The notes under the pieces are model-generated. The model was given only the letters and a program-made list of their open reading frames with translations. It was not told where the DNA came from and searched no databases. Below, one piece after another: positions 1 through 13,000 of a stretch of DNA of 64,000 nt (position 1 is the stretch's first letter; the number at the start of each line of letters is the position of its first letter). The position numbers and the translations under genes are program-made. Where the stretch lies: positions 1,941,529 to 2,005,528 of the forward strand of contig BQMF02000014.1 of the NCBI GenBank assembly GCA_027922465.2, in the 5' to 3' direction. Source of the stretch: Turritopsis dohrnii. Taxonomy: Eukaryota > Cnidaria > Hydrozoa > Anthoathecata > Oceaniidae.

Positions 1-978
1 AGTTGCATCAAAATAGAAAAGCTATCCAAGATATCATAATGCATTGTTACATTAAAATACTAGATCTTTGGACAGTAGATCTTTGAATTGCCTCAATACC
101 TCAATATCTCTGTCACTATGATCATTATATCTAGAAGTTCTACATGTGATGGTTTGAAGAAAAATCATGGCTTTTAATTATTGATAATTAGATAACTTTA
201 TTCATAACTTTCAACAGTTTATCAATATTTATCTGTAATTCAAACAAATTAATGATAAAATGTAGATAAATTTATAAGACACTTTGTTTGGCTTTTTTAA
301 TTTATTCCTTGTGATAAGTGGTTAAAATACTAAATATTTCCCTTCAAACTGCCACATATGCTGTTGCAGAATTGAAACAGGGTATGGAAATGGCACGGAA
401 GCCATGTTCAATGCCAGATAATAGAATGATAACAGGAGGTGACCTGTTCATTTTATAATCTATTATGCCAAGTTTAAAAAATTGTGTCATGAAGCTTATT
501 AGTTTATATTAGAGAAAGAAGTTATGTACAACTAGCTTACAGAATTGGTTATTTTCATTAATAAATCTCCTCAAAAAACTTCATGTTAATTTATGAAGTT
601 GATGTTTGAAAGAAATGATTTATATTATTTCAAGAGTTGAGTGAGTGAGTTGAGTGATTTGAAAATACCGGCTGCATTCTATCAGTAAGCACCACATAGT
701 TCAACATGCATTTTTGTATATGTGACACTCTAAGGTATTTTGATAGCAAAAAAATAAAGAAATAACAATAAAAACTGCTACAGTAACGTTAGTAGAAAAT
801 GAATAATATTATATAACTTATAATGTTTTACAGTTTATTATCAAAATCCCCTGGAGCATCACATCTAAATATTAAAACAATGTGTCTACACACTAATTCT
901 CTTATAATGAAAAATGATTGTGAACCAAGTTTAAAAGAATAATAGAAGCTGCAGTTTATTATGGAAAACAAAACTTAC
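1..978. other. intron, no exon seen
   Basis: This stretch lies downstream of the last visible exon of the minus-strand NIDO-Kazal-MAM gene. The next expected exon, the ~290-base middle part of the second MAM domain, is not here, so the gene continues beyond the window. A degenerate copy of the end of a repeat seen in full at 22448-22842 may lie near 140-175 (ATGTGATGGTTTGA). I see nothing else. Confidence 0.5.
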
Positions 979-1089
979 CAGTAGCATCAACAGAAGGACC
1001 AGTACCAGTGGTAGGAGTCCCACAGCAGTCACGTCTCCAATCTCCAAGAGATAGTCCACAACTTCCAGATTCAAAATCACAATCAAAGA
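979..1089 (-). CDS. exon: start of second MAM domain
   Basis: This 111-base exon is flanked by TTTTCAG and GTAAGT and enters and leaves in phase 1. It encodes FDCDFESGSCGLSLGDW followed by a double-Cys segment, the N-terminal part of a MAM domain. It matches exon 8608-8718 in length, phases and most residues, so the two arose by duplication. The rest of this MAM domain lies outside the window. Confidence 0.85.
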
Positions 1090-4000
1090 CTGAAAACGTT
1101 AAGAGAAAAAAGTGGAAAAAATACTTCTGAAATTTTCGAGCTATTTCAATTCAACCTATGCCACATTTGAACCTGAATGTAAGTATTTAACACAGTGTAA
1201 ACGATAGATTTGTAACTTCCATATGCCTTAACATTTCAGGATATTATATTTCATATTATGTATATGGGTAAATTTCATAAACTTATCCTGGTATTCATGA
1301 GTCATCAAACAATAATTTCAATCAACTTAAAAATCATACCTTTATGCACCAGAGCTATAAAAAGAAAAACAAAGCAAGTAAAGGTTTTAAGTTCAAGCAA
1401 AAATAAGGTTTTCCATAATTCTGTTCTTAAAAGCTAAATGAGGTATTGGTCGACAAAGACATAATAGTCTGCTACCAGTTTCTGGATTTCTGTGTAAGCA
1501 GTTTCTTTGAAAGTGATCTCAGAACATTTCTTATTTTTTCTCTTATTTTTTAAATTTCAACAAAAGTTCTCCAAAATCCAAAAGTTTGATATTTTATTTC
1601 AAGTTAACAGTTGTTAACCCGATGTTGCGTGGGTTCTTAATTTCAGGTTAGAATTTTTATAATAACACAACCAGATAAAACGTAATTAAAGATCAAACAT
1701 GCTACAAAGTTGAAAAGAATCAAAGTATGCATAAATTTTCGGAGTGGTTGGCTATAATTTCTTGTAAGGGATCGTCTCAAAATGTTCGTCCATATTCGTC
1801 TTTTTTGTTTTCGTCCTTTATTCGATCAAAATCATCCTTTAATATAGTAATATTCGTCCTACGTTTATACTAAATTCGACCTTTTATCGTTACTTTGAAA
1901 ATGGACGGTTTTATGAATTCGATCCAAAGTCGATCCAAAATTCGACCCAAATTCGACCTACATTCGTCCTTTAAACATCACCTTGGAATGTTTTTATGAA
2001 CGGGCTATCAAAACCCTTCAACTTTGTACAAACAAACGAAGGTGATGGAATATTTTTATTTTTAATTTTGTGTAAAGTTTACACAAAATTAAAAATAAAA
2101 ATATTCCATCATTCGACTCTGGTCTTCTCAATTATGTAAACCAGTAGCAGCGTGACAGATCGTGCTGCTAAACCTACTTTTTTTCGACCTTTCACTCGAA
2201 TTTGGGTATTAAAACATTGTTTGAATAGTTGTTTTAACTTACACAAGTTTCTCTTTGTGGAAATCCCGGTTAAAGGGTAAAGGGAGCTGGAAACTAAGAT
2301 GCCTTTTAATTTCACTGAATAACATGAAAACGAGTCCTACTGGTACCACTTATGTTTTCATATTCTTTCGTTAGGTGAAGAAATGAATTCGTATAACGAA
2401 CGGTATTTCAAAATTACCTTGGCAACGGTGGTCATTCTCCCTAGCAACAGCAAATTGGTGAATGATCACTTAATATACCTGTTTGAGCACAAAAACTAAT
2501 ATATATAATAGGTTGAGCATGTTTTTTATTGTATTGAAATCTTCCATCGGAAATTCTATTGAAAAGCCTCATGGTTTCTCCATCGTTGATGCTTCAGGCA
2601 GTTCATTCATTGAAACAACATGATTTGCAATACCACCTGCACTACTATAGACTCGTTTTAAATGGAGACGAAAGGAACAGAAAAATATTCAGTGATAAAA
2701 GCTTTTTTAAAAAGTTCTAACAATGACTATTTACGTGCGCGATTAAAAGCGCGTCTGAGCTAGCTCTAGGAGCGCTATAGCGAGCGCTAGCGTGATCGCG
2801 CTCCTCATAATGAGAAGACTGTAAACCAGACACGTCTCTTTAATTTTACTATTAAAAGTCAAACAAACCACATGCGAATCATTGCTGTGTATAATTTTGA
2901 TTTTTGAGCGGGGTCTTTTGTTACAAATTGTGAGAGAACTAAACTTTTTTTGTTATTTTCATGTGATTTGTCGTTGACTTACATAATTATGTTATTTGTT
3001 TTTTGCAAACTTCTGTAAACAAGCATGTTTGTTGGTTAAAATAAATGAAGCTGTTATATCTACGCCGCTAGGCGTGCGATCTTTGTGTAAACATATATGA
3101 AAGATCAGCTAGTCTGGCTCTAGTATAAACAAGCTAAGATGGCTACCTGAGATCTAGCACGTTTTGTCAGAAGATAATATTTATCCATATAAAACGAAGA
3201 CATCGTGTATTAAATATCAAATACAACAGAAGCTATACATGATAATTCAAATAATTCAACCTAAATTCGACCTGATTCCGTCCTTAATTCGGCCTTATGA
3301 AAATTCGACTTTTCACCAATTCGTCCATTTCACTTCAACAAAATCGGAAAAAAATTGTTTATTAAAACAAAAAGGACGATAATTTCGTCCCAATTCGTTC
3401 TTTTACAGGACGAACATTTTGAGACGATCCCTAACAAAATGTAGATGATTTTTATATGATTATTGTGATTCTTCAGATGGAAACTCAATGATCATAGCTA
3501 AGGTAGTTCATAATTTAAACTGAATTATGATACTCATATTATTAAGGTCCATTTAGCTGACTGACAGAATTTATATATGCCCACTAATAACATTTTGATT
3601 GTGATTAAATTACCATTTCTTATTTGTTGAGACAAACACATCATGTGATTTCTTAATAAACAAGCGAAGATTCATGCAATGAATGGAACTAAGCCACAGG
3701 CCCTGCCCGGAGACACGTGCGATCGCTCGTGCGCGTGCTGGCACACGTGCAAAAACATTTAGACGAGCGAAAAATTGCTCGTGCAATCGATGATTAAATA
3801 AACCCATCGCACGTGTAAATAAGCAATGTTTGTCTTTAAATATTCTTTCAAAATCAACGAAGCATAGAAATAAATCTGTTTATTTTGAGGCATATTTTGG
3901 CGCTTTTTCTTGCTTACTTTAAATTCAATTGGAATGAACTTTCACATGAATTATTAATGAATTGAAATGTAACTTCAGCACAATTATGATTCATGATGAC

Positions 4001-7000
4001 GTCTTAATAAAAACGATGGATTCTTCCGTTTATTAAATGTTCCGATGCTTTTTTAAACGTTTGCGTGTGAGCAAAACTATTGTAATGTAGCAGCCAACAA
4101 ATATCAAGATTTCAAGCGCCGTGTTCGTACAATTGATGAAAGCGAAAATCCCACGCGTGGAAGTGGATTCTGGGAGTGAGAATGAAGATGATTGTATAAG
4201 TGAGGATGAAGATTATGATTGTACTGATGATATCAGCGATGTTGTGGAACCTTAGAAACAAAGTTAAACCTAAAAATTACCAGCTGTCTCCCTATGAGAA
4301 ACATCCCTCATGTACTAAACGTTTGCGGTATCTTATCATGAAAATTACAAGTTTATCTAAGTTAAAAATTGACTACTAGCATTGAAAATATCAATGAGGC
4401 ACTCCATCTTGTCGCACATTGTGATCTAGAATATAATTTACTACGCTAATTTGTTTTTCCTCCGATCATTTTTGCATAACGTAACAAGGGAAAATCACAT
4501 CATAGTATGCTCACATTCACCTTAGTTTAAATAACAGCGCTTACCCACGGGTGCTCAAAATAGGAAATGAATTACGAAATCACAAAACAGGATTATTGTT
4601 ATTGAAAGAAAAAACTAAAACCAGTATCAGGATAAAGCAACGATGTACTTTCAGTCAATTATTTGCAGTATATTTTTTGTGGTTTCAGACTATTTTGTTT
4701 GTACGTAGATACGAACGATGCTAAGCTAACGATAGCTGATTCCTTCATATTTAAAATTAAAAGTTTTAAAATGTACGCATGAAATGTTGAAAAGGACTCA
4801 TACGTACGACGTACTCATACAGCACGATGCATTTTCACCCTCCAGAAATCCTAGATTATGCAAAGAAAGATCGCACGTGCAAATGCAACGAACTTGAAAC
4901 TGCCGCACGTGCAAAACGTCGGGCACGTGCGGAGTGATGCTCGTGTACTATTTCGTTCCGGACAGGGCCTGAAGCCAGAAGCAAAGGGCAATCACAAGAG
5001 AAATTGAAGCAACAGCATATCTTCATAGATTAAAAATCATTTTAGAAAAATGCACCAAATTCTCAATATCAAGTACAAAAGTGATCATTCTTAAAAATGG
5101 ATTATGCATTCGTTTTTAAGAAACAGAAAAATTATATCAATTTTGAAGTTGATGTTTGCAATAGTTCAAAAGTTTTATAGAAATAATCCATGTTGTTGTT
5201 TTCAATCATTAACGTATATTATAGTACTTAAGGTTTCGAAACTTTTGTGAACAGAAACTTTCACAAATTATGGGAATTTTAATCTGATTCGCGAAAGTTA
5301 AATTCGCAATAGCTTTCAATTTGGCTGAATTGCGAAAGTTGTTCCCAAATAAAATCAAAACTTTTTAGTAAATTTATTTTAAAATGCATTTTTCTAAACC
5401 ATAAAGTGATAAAAAAAGAAACTTTAACAAATAGGTGAACAATACAATAGCATCATCACAAGATATAGAATTAGATTTCACTGTGGACCTAGACCTAGAT
5501 CTAGGGTCCTAATGTCAATTTATTTAGCTTTCTTTTCAGTGATATTCTTATTTTACTTTTATTTTTTTTTTTTTAATCACTCACCCCACTCAAGGCCGAA
5601 GCCACTACAAGGAGTGGGGCTACATAGTCCGGATGTTCATCACAGTGTTAATCTCCCCGACTAGCCTTCATTTTGCCCGAAATACATCAGGGAATCGAGC
5701 TAGTTGCAGTACCTCCAGGAGTCGTGACTTTTTCAACACCCGACCTCAGCGGGGTTTAAACCCTCAATATTGGGTTCTTAATCTCAATGCTTTAACCACT
5801 AAGCCACTACTGCACTACTTATTCTTGAATCATGGGAATAAAATCAGTATTATCATGGATGTTTGTCACAAAGCCTCCCAGGATTTCTTCTTTCTTTGGT
5901 TCCATATATTTTTCTTTAACAACCTTGAAATATATTTTTCCACGATCTCAGTGTTCTTTAAAGTGTAAACTTCCACCAAAGGTAAACGCCAATAATGTTT
6001 CATGGATTTTACAATGAAGACAATATCTTGCAATGCGAGATATTTCTTCAGGTAAATGGCCTACAAATCTATGTCCGTGTAACTCAATCTTGTATTTTCA
6101 AAAAAATGTAAAAGTTTTATTAATTTTGATGCATCCTTTATTATTTTTGTTTGAAGTTCCTTCATTGAAATTCAGTGTTCTCTAGTCACAATAGAGTACT
6201 TGCTGCTTAGTATGTTCAGTCCACTCTTTTCAGCTTACTTCAGCTAACTTTATATAAGGAAAGTTTCTGTCATGCTTTAATCACATTGCTATGTTAGTTA
6301 TGTTAGGGTTTTTCACTAGGCTGTTTCCATAATACTGTTATCTCTCCTTAATTTGTAATACAACTACCACAATGCAATGTTACTACTTGTTCTGGGATTA
6401 ACTTAAGCACTGTGAGAATATCAATTTTGTTTTTGAAACATTTGAGGCATGCTTCACCTTTTTTTCTAGTTGTCTAATAGAAGATGTAGTATCTTATTCG
6501 GATTAACTTTGGCGTGAATTAAATTTTGGCGATGGACCAAATCGACATTTTTTAAGTGGATTTAATTAGGCGACAGCCGTTTTTTACAAAGTTAAAGTAT
6601 ATTTAATTTGGCGTAGGAAGAAAAAAATTAAATTTGGCAAGGATTAAATTTTCTATTTCTAAAATAGGGATTTTGTTTGATTTTTTTATACAATTATAAG
6701 GCAATAATAAAAGCGCTATTACACAGCAGGAGAATATGCATGAAGAATTTGGCAAAATCTATTTCAAAAGAAAACCCGATTTGAATCTGTTCGAAATATT
6801 ATAATGAATTCGTAACAATAGGTAATTACGTGTTTCTATTGACTTGTGGAATGTAAACAGATTTTTAAAGGGACGCGCGAAACGAGACGAGAATTTATTT
6901 CCAAGAAAATTATTTTGGGTTTCTATTGTTTCTACAGATTTTTAGTTGGGTAGTTCTGAGAAAATTGTGTTGTTTATTGAAGCATAAATTTTGTTTGAAC

Positions 7001-10000
7001 GGAAAAATCGATGAAATGAAAATATTTTCCCATGTATTTCATTGAAGTATAAAACAAAAAATGGCTTTGGTGAATACTTAAAACCCTTATTAATCTTAAT
7101 AAATTTTTTAGGAGAGGAAGAATGCCAACTTTACTTCAGGATTTGATAGAAAGAAATTATTTGAAAAACTACTTTTAAAAACTACTTTGAAAAACAAGTG
7201 TAAAGTATGTAAGTTACTATGATCAAAATACTTTAGTGTACAAGTAGTTCTCATTGCTTATGTATATTTGTTCATTTAATACTAAGCTTGCTCTGGAGGG
7301 TTCCAATTGCTATTTTCTACTTTCTTGCTTTGTATTTAGATCATTTTAAACAGTTAACCAAATGATTATTATAAAAACTGTTTTAAGAGACCCCTCCCAT
7401 AAGTCATACATAAGTTTACCTGAACACGTTGTTCCCATTGTAACAGATATATCATCGATAGCAATGTCACTTGTGTAGTCGACACCACGAATACTTTCAA
7501 ATTTAAGCTGCAAGGAAAAAATGAACTGATAAAACAATCTTGAATCTATTTTTCTGATTACTTTCAGACTTCTGTAATAAGATGAACTCTTTTACCTTAG
7601 TGCTAGTTCTAAACTGATTACCCTAGGTTAATAAGGTGCATGCAAAATTTAAATTCCCTTTTTGTGTATTTATATCACAGGCCTTCCAAGTGGCATATTT
7701 CAGAAGACTTATGAAAAATGAGTCTTTGAAAAATTTGAACACATTTGGATGTATAGTTCATGAGATATTGAGTTTTAAAGTTTTGCATAATTTGAGAGTT
7801 GTGATGTCATAAATGCAAATCATTTTTAACTGCTAGAAAAGAAAAATATGCAGATGTAAATAAAATTCTTGAAAAACATTAAATATTTTCTAGATTTTAG
7901 TTCTTTTATTTTTTTTCAGTTTTTTTTTTTTACAAATATTACCATCAAAGTACATTACACAAAGTTTACATTTTCTATATCACTGAAATCTTTGAAACCA
8001 ATGTCATCCTTTTCAGGTGATTTAAATTCTCCTCAAATTATTCTCATTGTGTTCCTTAACCTAAAATATTTCTTTAGCTCATTTAAAAATTGTCATATAA
8101 AACTTACAAAAAAGCTAGTTCTCCCAAGGATATATGTGCTGTCTAAATCAATTGTTTTGAAATGCCAGACATTATTTTGATTACCAGACTTTGTAAAGAT
8201 ATTTGTTTGTGACCATGTGTACCGCCCATAGTAGACCTTTAGGGTTCCCATATCAGAGCCATACATATGATAAGCAAACTTTAAGCATCCTTTTAACTGT
8301 CTGAAAGGAGTTGAAACAGTCACTGTAAAAGATTCACTGCTGCCAACAGTTTCACTGGTAGCTTCTCTGTAAACATAGTAGCCTGTGGATGATCCTAAGA
8401 AAAAATAGTGAATAAAAGAATTATAATAAAATGTCTTATTATTGTAGGGGCCAATAGAAAATAGTCATATATGGAAAGTGGAATTCATTTTTTCGTTTAT
8501 TAAACTTTAACAAGTGTGTAAAGAATGAGCATTTCCTGTTAAGGCTATAACAACAGTCCAATGTTTTCATGATCACCAATTTATAGGAAAATTTGAGGAA
8601 AACATACCACTTGCATCAACAGAAGGACCAGTATCATTACTTGCAGTCCCACAGCAGTCACGTGTCCAATCCCCAAGAGATATACCACAACTTCCAGATT
8701 CAAAATTACAATCAAAAACTAAACAGTTTGAAAGTGAAATGTAAAAAACGACTTAGGATCATTTCCATAATAATTTGAATACTATGTACCGTCTTGAAAG
8801 AAGAATACTATACCTTTATCAACAGTAGTAGCTACAAGAAGAAAAAAAGAAAGCAAATTCAGATCAGATCCTTACTCTTGATCTAAAAATAAACTTTGTG
8901 TTCTTTTGATTATTGAACTATGAACTAATTTCTGTTCCAGTCTCAGAATTAATAGATAAAAATAATGAATGAATTTAAGCTATCGAAAGTATGCATTAAG
9001 TTAAGTCGGATTAAGTTTGGATACAACTGTGTTTCATTCACTAAAGAGCCTGGCCATTAGGAAGAGATAGTACACTCTCTTCAAAATTGTTCTTCGTTAT
9101 GAATTTTCCTGTGTATAATACTTTATTTTCTTTCACTAACTTGTCATTGTAAGTTTCTTGACCAAAACACTTCTGTTTGGAGTCAAAGTAATGTAATAGT
9201 AAAGACATTACAGTGTCATTGCCATGTAATGGAAGAAATTGCATCCGATGTAATTATGTAATGACATTGCATCACATTACTTGTCTAACACAAACTTGTC
9301 TAACACAAACTTACATGATGCCACTTCATCATTAATTACATTGCTGTTATGTCCAGATGTTGTTGTTGCTAAAAATGTGTATAAATAACCAATATAAGAA
9401 TATTTCATATGTGGATAAAGTTATGATGTCATATCTAAAACACTAAGGTGATTATTCCTATTTAAGAATTAATTTTGAATAATAACCTGGGCAAAATTTT
9501 TTACCGTGTCTTATTTCCAAAACAATGTGCACAAATCCTGTGTTGCAAGAGATGATGAAAAAAAGAAAACACAGAGCTGTGACTTGAAATTATAGAGCTA
9601 ACAAACTGAGCAAAAAAAATGTATGCGATCATTTCACTACGATTAAACATTACAAAGATATCTTTGATCAAAGGTTTCGATGATGTCACAGGCACATCCC
9701 TCAAAAAATGTAGACTCAAACTTTTCATCGCCCCATCTCCAGTATTGCAGATCCCTAAAATGTCAGTTTTCCCTATTGGTTCAAGAGATATTTCCCCCAA
9801 AATGTTGGGTTTGATTAGGGATTCAATGCAATGGTCCCCCTTTTATGAAAAGAACTAATACCATGCCACATATGCTACTATATAGGTTTTTGTGTAATTT
9901 TACGTAGCAAATCCACATTCTGCCTCTGAGTAGCTTTACGCATTCCCATGTAGAACTTGACCATAAATGCAAGAGAAATATATCACTCTCTAAAATAAGA

Positions 10001-13000
10001 GTTGTGTGTGCACTTGCATCCCAGGTAAAAAGTTTTGCAGTGCCTGACTTTGAAAACGATGTGTCAAATCTGTGTTCCCATGAGCGCACCAAGTGTGGCA
10101 AAAAATAAACTTGAGGAATGGCAATGGGAAAGTGTAAGTGTTTCGCTATGACCAACCGTTAAAGAGATATCATAGATCAAAGATTCTGATGATGTCACAG
10201 CTTCATCACCTTAAAAATTTAGGCCCAAACTTTTCATCATTCCCTACTGTGTATTGTAGACCCCCCAAAATGTCAGTTATCCCTATTTTCATGTTTGAGG
10301 ACTAATTGCGCTTTAAAACTATGCCGCTTATGTTTCATAGAAAAAATAATCTCCTGAGTTTATTGCAGCTGGTATAAAGTAGTTTAGAAAAACAGGGAAA
10401 AATCAATTTAACAAAATTTAATAGGAATATGATTAGGCAAACATGTATCACTTCGTTTTAAGGATTTCAACTAACACAACATCAGTTTCTTTGACTTGTG
10501 TGCATATTAAAATGAACGGATTAACTGGTTTTCATTCAGTTACAGATAAAAGATACAATACAAAAACTACTACAAATGGAAACTGTCCACCATAATTCTA
10601 TTTTAAGGTTTTCAACAAGAAAACGTTGGATTTTCAAAAAGATGTATTTTCTCTCAGGGAAAGTTTTCAACAGAGATTTTCTTTGTGAAACCTTTTGAAG
10701 ACCTAAACTGCATTAATATTTTTGTTAAGGTTTTGGAGGGCCACATACACACTCGCTATGGGAAATTTGTTTAAATTGTTTATGTTTAAATTTGGCTTCA
10801 TTGTACCCATGAGAAAAACATTAGGAAGATCTTTTATTTGCATTGCATTACATGTTCATTTCAAAAATGTTCGAACACACTCTGACTATTCATGTACGTT
10901 AACATTCGACATGAACTCTCTGGTGCTTTGACGGAAAAATCATTTTTGGTTTTAGTTATCTTGGACTATTTAGTGAAAGGCCATTTATCAGCATTATAAC
11001 TTGTTACGGTCCTCTGTATAAGGAAAACAAAAAATGCTGTCGTATTTGAAAATTGCAACAGCACATCACTATTTACGACGGCAAAAAAATGCCCCTATGT
11101 AAGATGTTAACGATGGTTTATTTCCAGTAAAAATATTGGTGTAGAATAATGGGTAATAAAATAAATACTTAATAAATCCACAGTGTTATCTGGAACAAGA
11201 AGTTAAATTTGTAAACCGCCGGGGTTTGCTGTGAACTTGTCCTATTGTTTGTTTGATTAGTCATAGTCTAAAAACAACAAACCTACTCGCCATTGTTTTG
11301 CTATTGTTTAAGTCCCACCAGTTACTCTTGGGTTTTCCTCTCAAAAGATGAAATGAAATGTCCATTAGCGATAATAAAGGCGGCACCAGTTGTCAAAGAA
11401 AAAGAAATGAATGATTTTGTTTCATCACGTAAGCAATCTAATGTGATTGAGAAAATAGAAAGTTTGAAATAAAGAACAAAAGAAATGAAAGGACTTATTA
11501 AAGTATTAACTATTGGATATTTGTAATGTATTCAAAAAACTCTGTTAGCAAAATTTTGCCATTGTAATTTTGATTTACGGCAGCTTCACGACAGCAAAAG
11601 CTGAATGCCATCGTAAATTCAGAGGACTGTTGTTATGATTTCCCTCAAGGCTGTCACATATTATAGATTGGCGATTTTGATCTTCTTTATTTGTGAAAAG
11701 TGGATATGAATGGGTTTATACACCCAATTAAAAAAGGTGAAAAAAACTTTTCAGTTCTTAATCAAAATCAATCTATTATAAGTGATTTCATGCATAACAG
11801 TGTGAAACAATCCCATTGCCTGACTAAATTACCAATTTTTTTTTTAAATCACTCGCCCCACTCAAGGCTGAAGCCACTACAAGGAGTGGGGCTACATATT
11901 CTGGATGTTCATCATAGCGTTAATCTCCCCAACTAGCCTTCATTTTCTCTGAAATACATCATGGAATCGAGCTAGTTGCAGTACCTCCAGGAGTTGTGAC
12001 TTTTTCAACACCTGTCCTCAGTGGGGTTTGAACCCTCAATATTGGGTTCCTAAGCTCAATGCTTTAACCACTAAGCCACTACTGCAATGAAATAGTTTCC
12101 AATAGTTTCCAGGTAAATTTCTGGTTAACCAATCAGGACAACTGGTGTTTTTTGGGGGTGGCAATATTGGCCGTGGTGTGACAAATAAATTTGACTCTAA
12201 CAACTTTTGGGAACCTTGCTGTGACTTCACTGAAATCTTTGACAATATCAGTCTTCTCCATGAAGAAATTTGTGCCAGCACGCGCAAATGCGCTGGCGAA
12301 ACCTCCTTGGACTAATTTGCCAGCGCAATTACGTTTTTGTTGAAACATGGTGGTCTCAACTAATTCAAAATCCTGTTGGTTTAGGGAACAGCGCTTAAAA
12401 CAGTAATTAATAGCTTATCTCAAGTACACATATTTTAATTTTCAGTTTGCGTAACGTTAAACAGGCATGGAAATTTGGCGGAAACGATCGTTATCGTTAC
12501 TGTCTTCTCATTATGAGGCAAATGCTCGCGCTCTCTAACACTCCTAGAGCCTAGTTAAGATGCTCTATTAATCACGCATGTGAAAACATGCTCAACCATT
12601 TATATGAACTAGAACATGCCCAACTTATTATATTAGTTTTCATGCTCAATTGACAATGAAGGATAGCTTAGGTATATTAAGTTATTATTCACCAATTTGC
12701 TGTTGCTAGGGAGAACGACCACCGTTGCTAAGGTAATTTTGAAATTTCCTTTGTTATACAAATTCATCTGTTCACCTGACGAAAGAATATGAAAACGGAA
12801 GTGGTACCAGCAGGATTCATTTTCGTGTTATTCAATGAAATTTAAAAGCATCTTAGTTTCCAGATCCCTTTACAATCTTGTTTTATTTCGTCAACGTTAC
12901 CGTTGTTACCAATCGTTACCATAAATCTAAATCTGCTGAAACGATTTTAGGTTCCATCGTTTCTGTAAATGTTAAATAACGGTAACGATAATTCGTTTCT

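Larger units (their letters stand above)
1768..3431. mobile_element. 1.66-kb TIR element, PIF/Harbinger-like, TAA duplication
   Basis: The ends are inverted copies: GGGATCGTCTCAAAATG at 1768 and its reverse complement ending at 3431, extending into GTTCGTCC/GGACGAAC. TAA flanks both sides (1765-1767 and 3432-3434), the 3-base TWA-type duplication typical of PIF/Harbinger. Inside the ends are many TTCGTCC/TTCGACC motifs. No transposase is seen, so it is non-autonomous. It carries the perfect hairpin at 2043-2111 and a segment related to 12480-12880, suggesting nested insertions. Confidence 0.7.

Noticed and set aside
8593..8778. Plus-strand 61-codon frame over the MAM exon
   Set aside because: The minus strand encodes the conserved MAM start here with splice sites.
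9823..10155. 110-codon minus-strand frame
   Set aside because: It overlaps the dispersed 9640-10330 repeat and has no domain; similar frames are not kept in the other copies.
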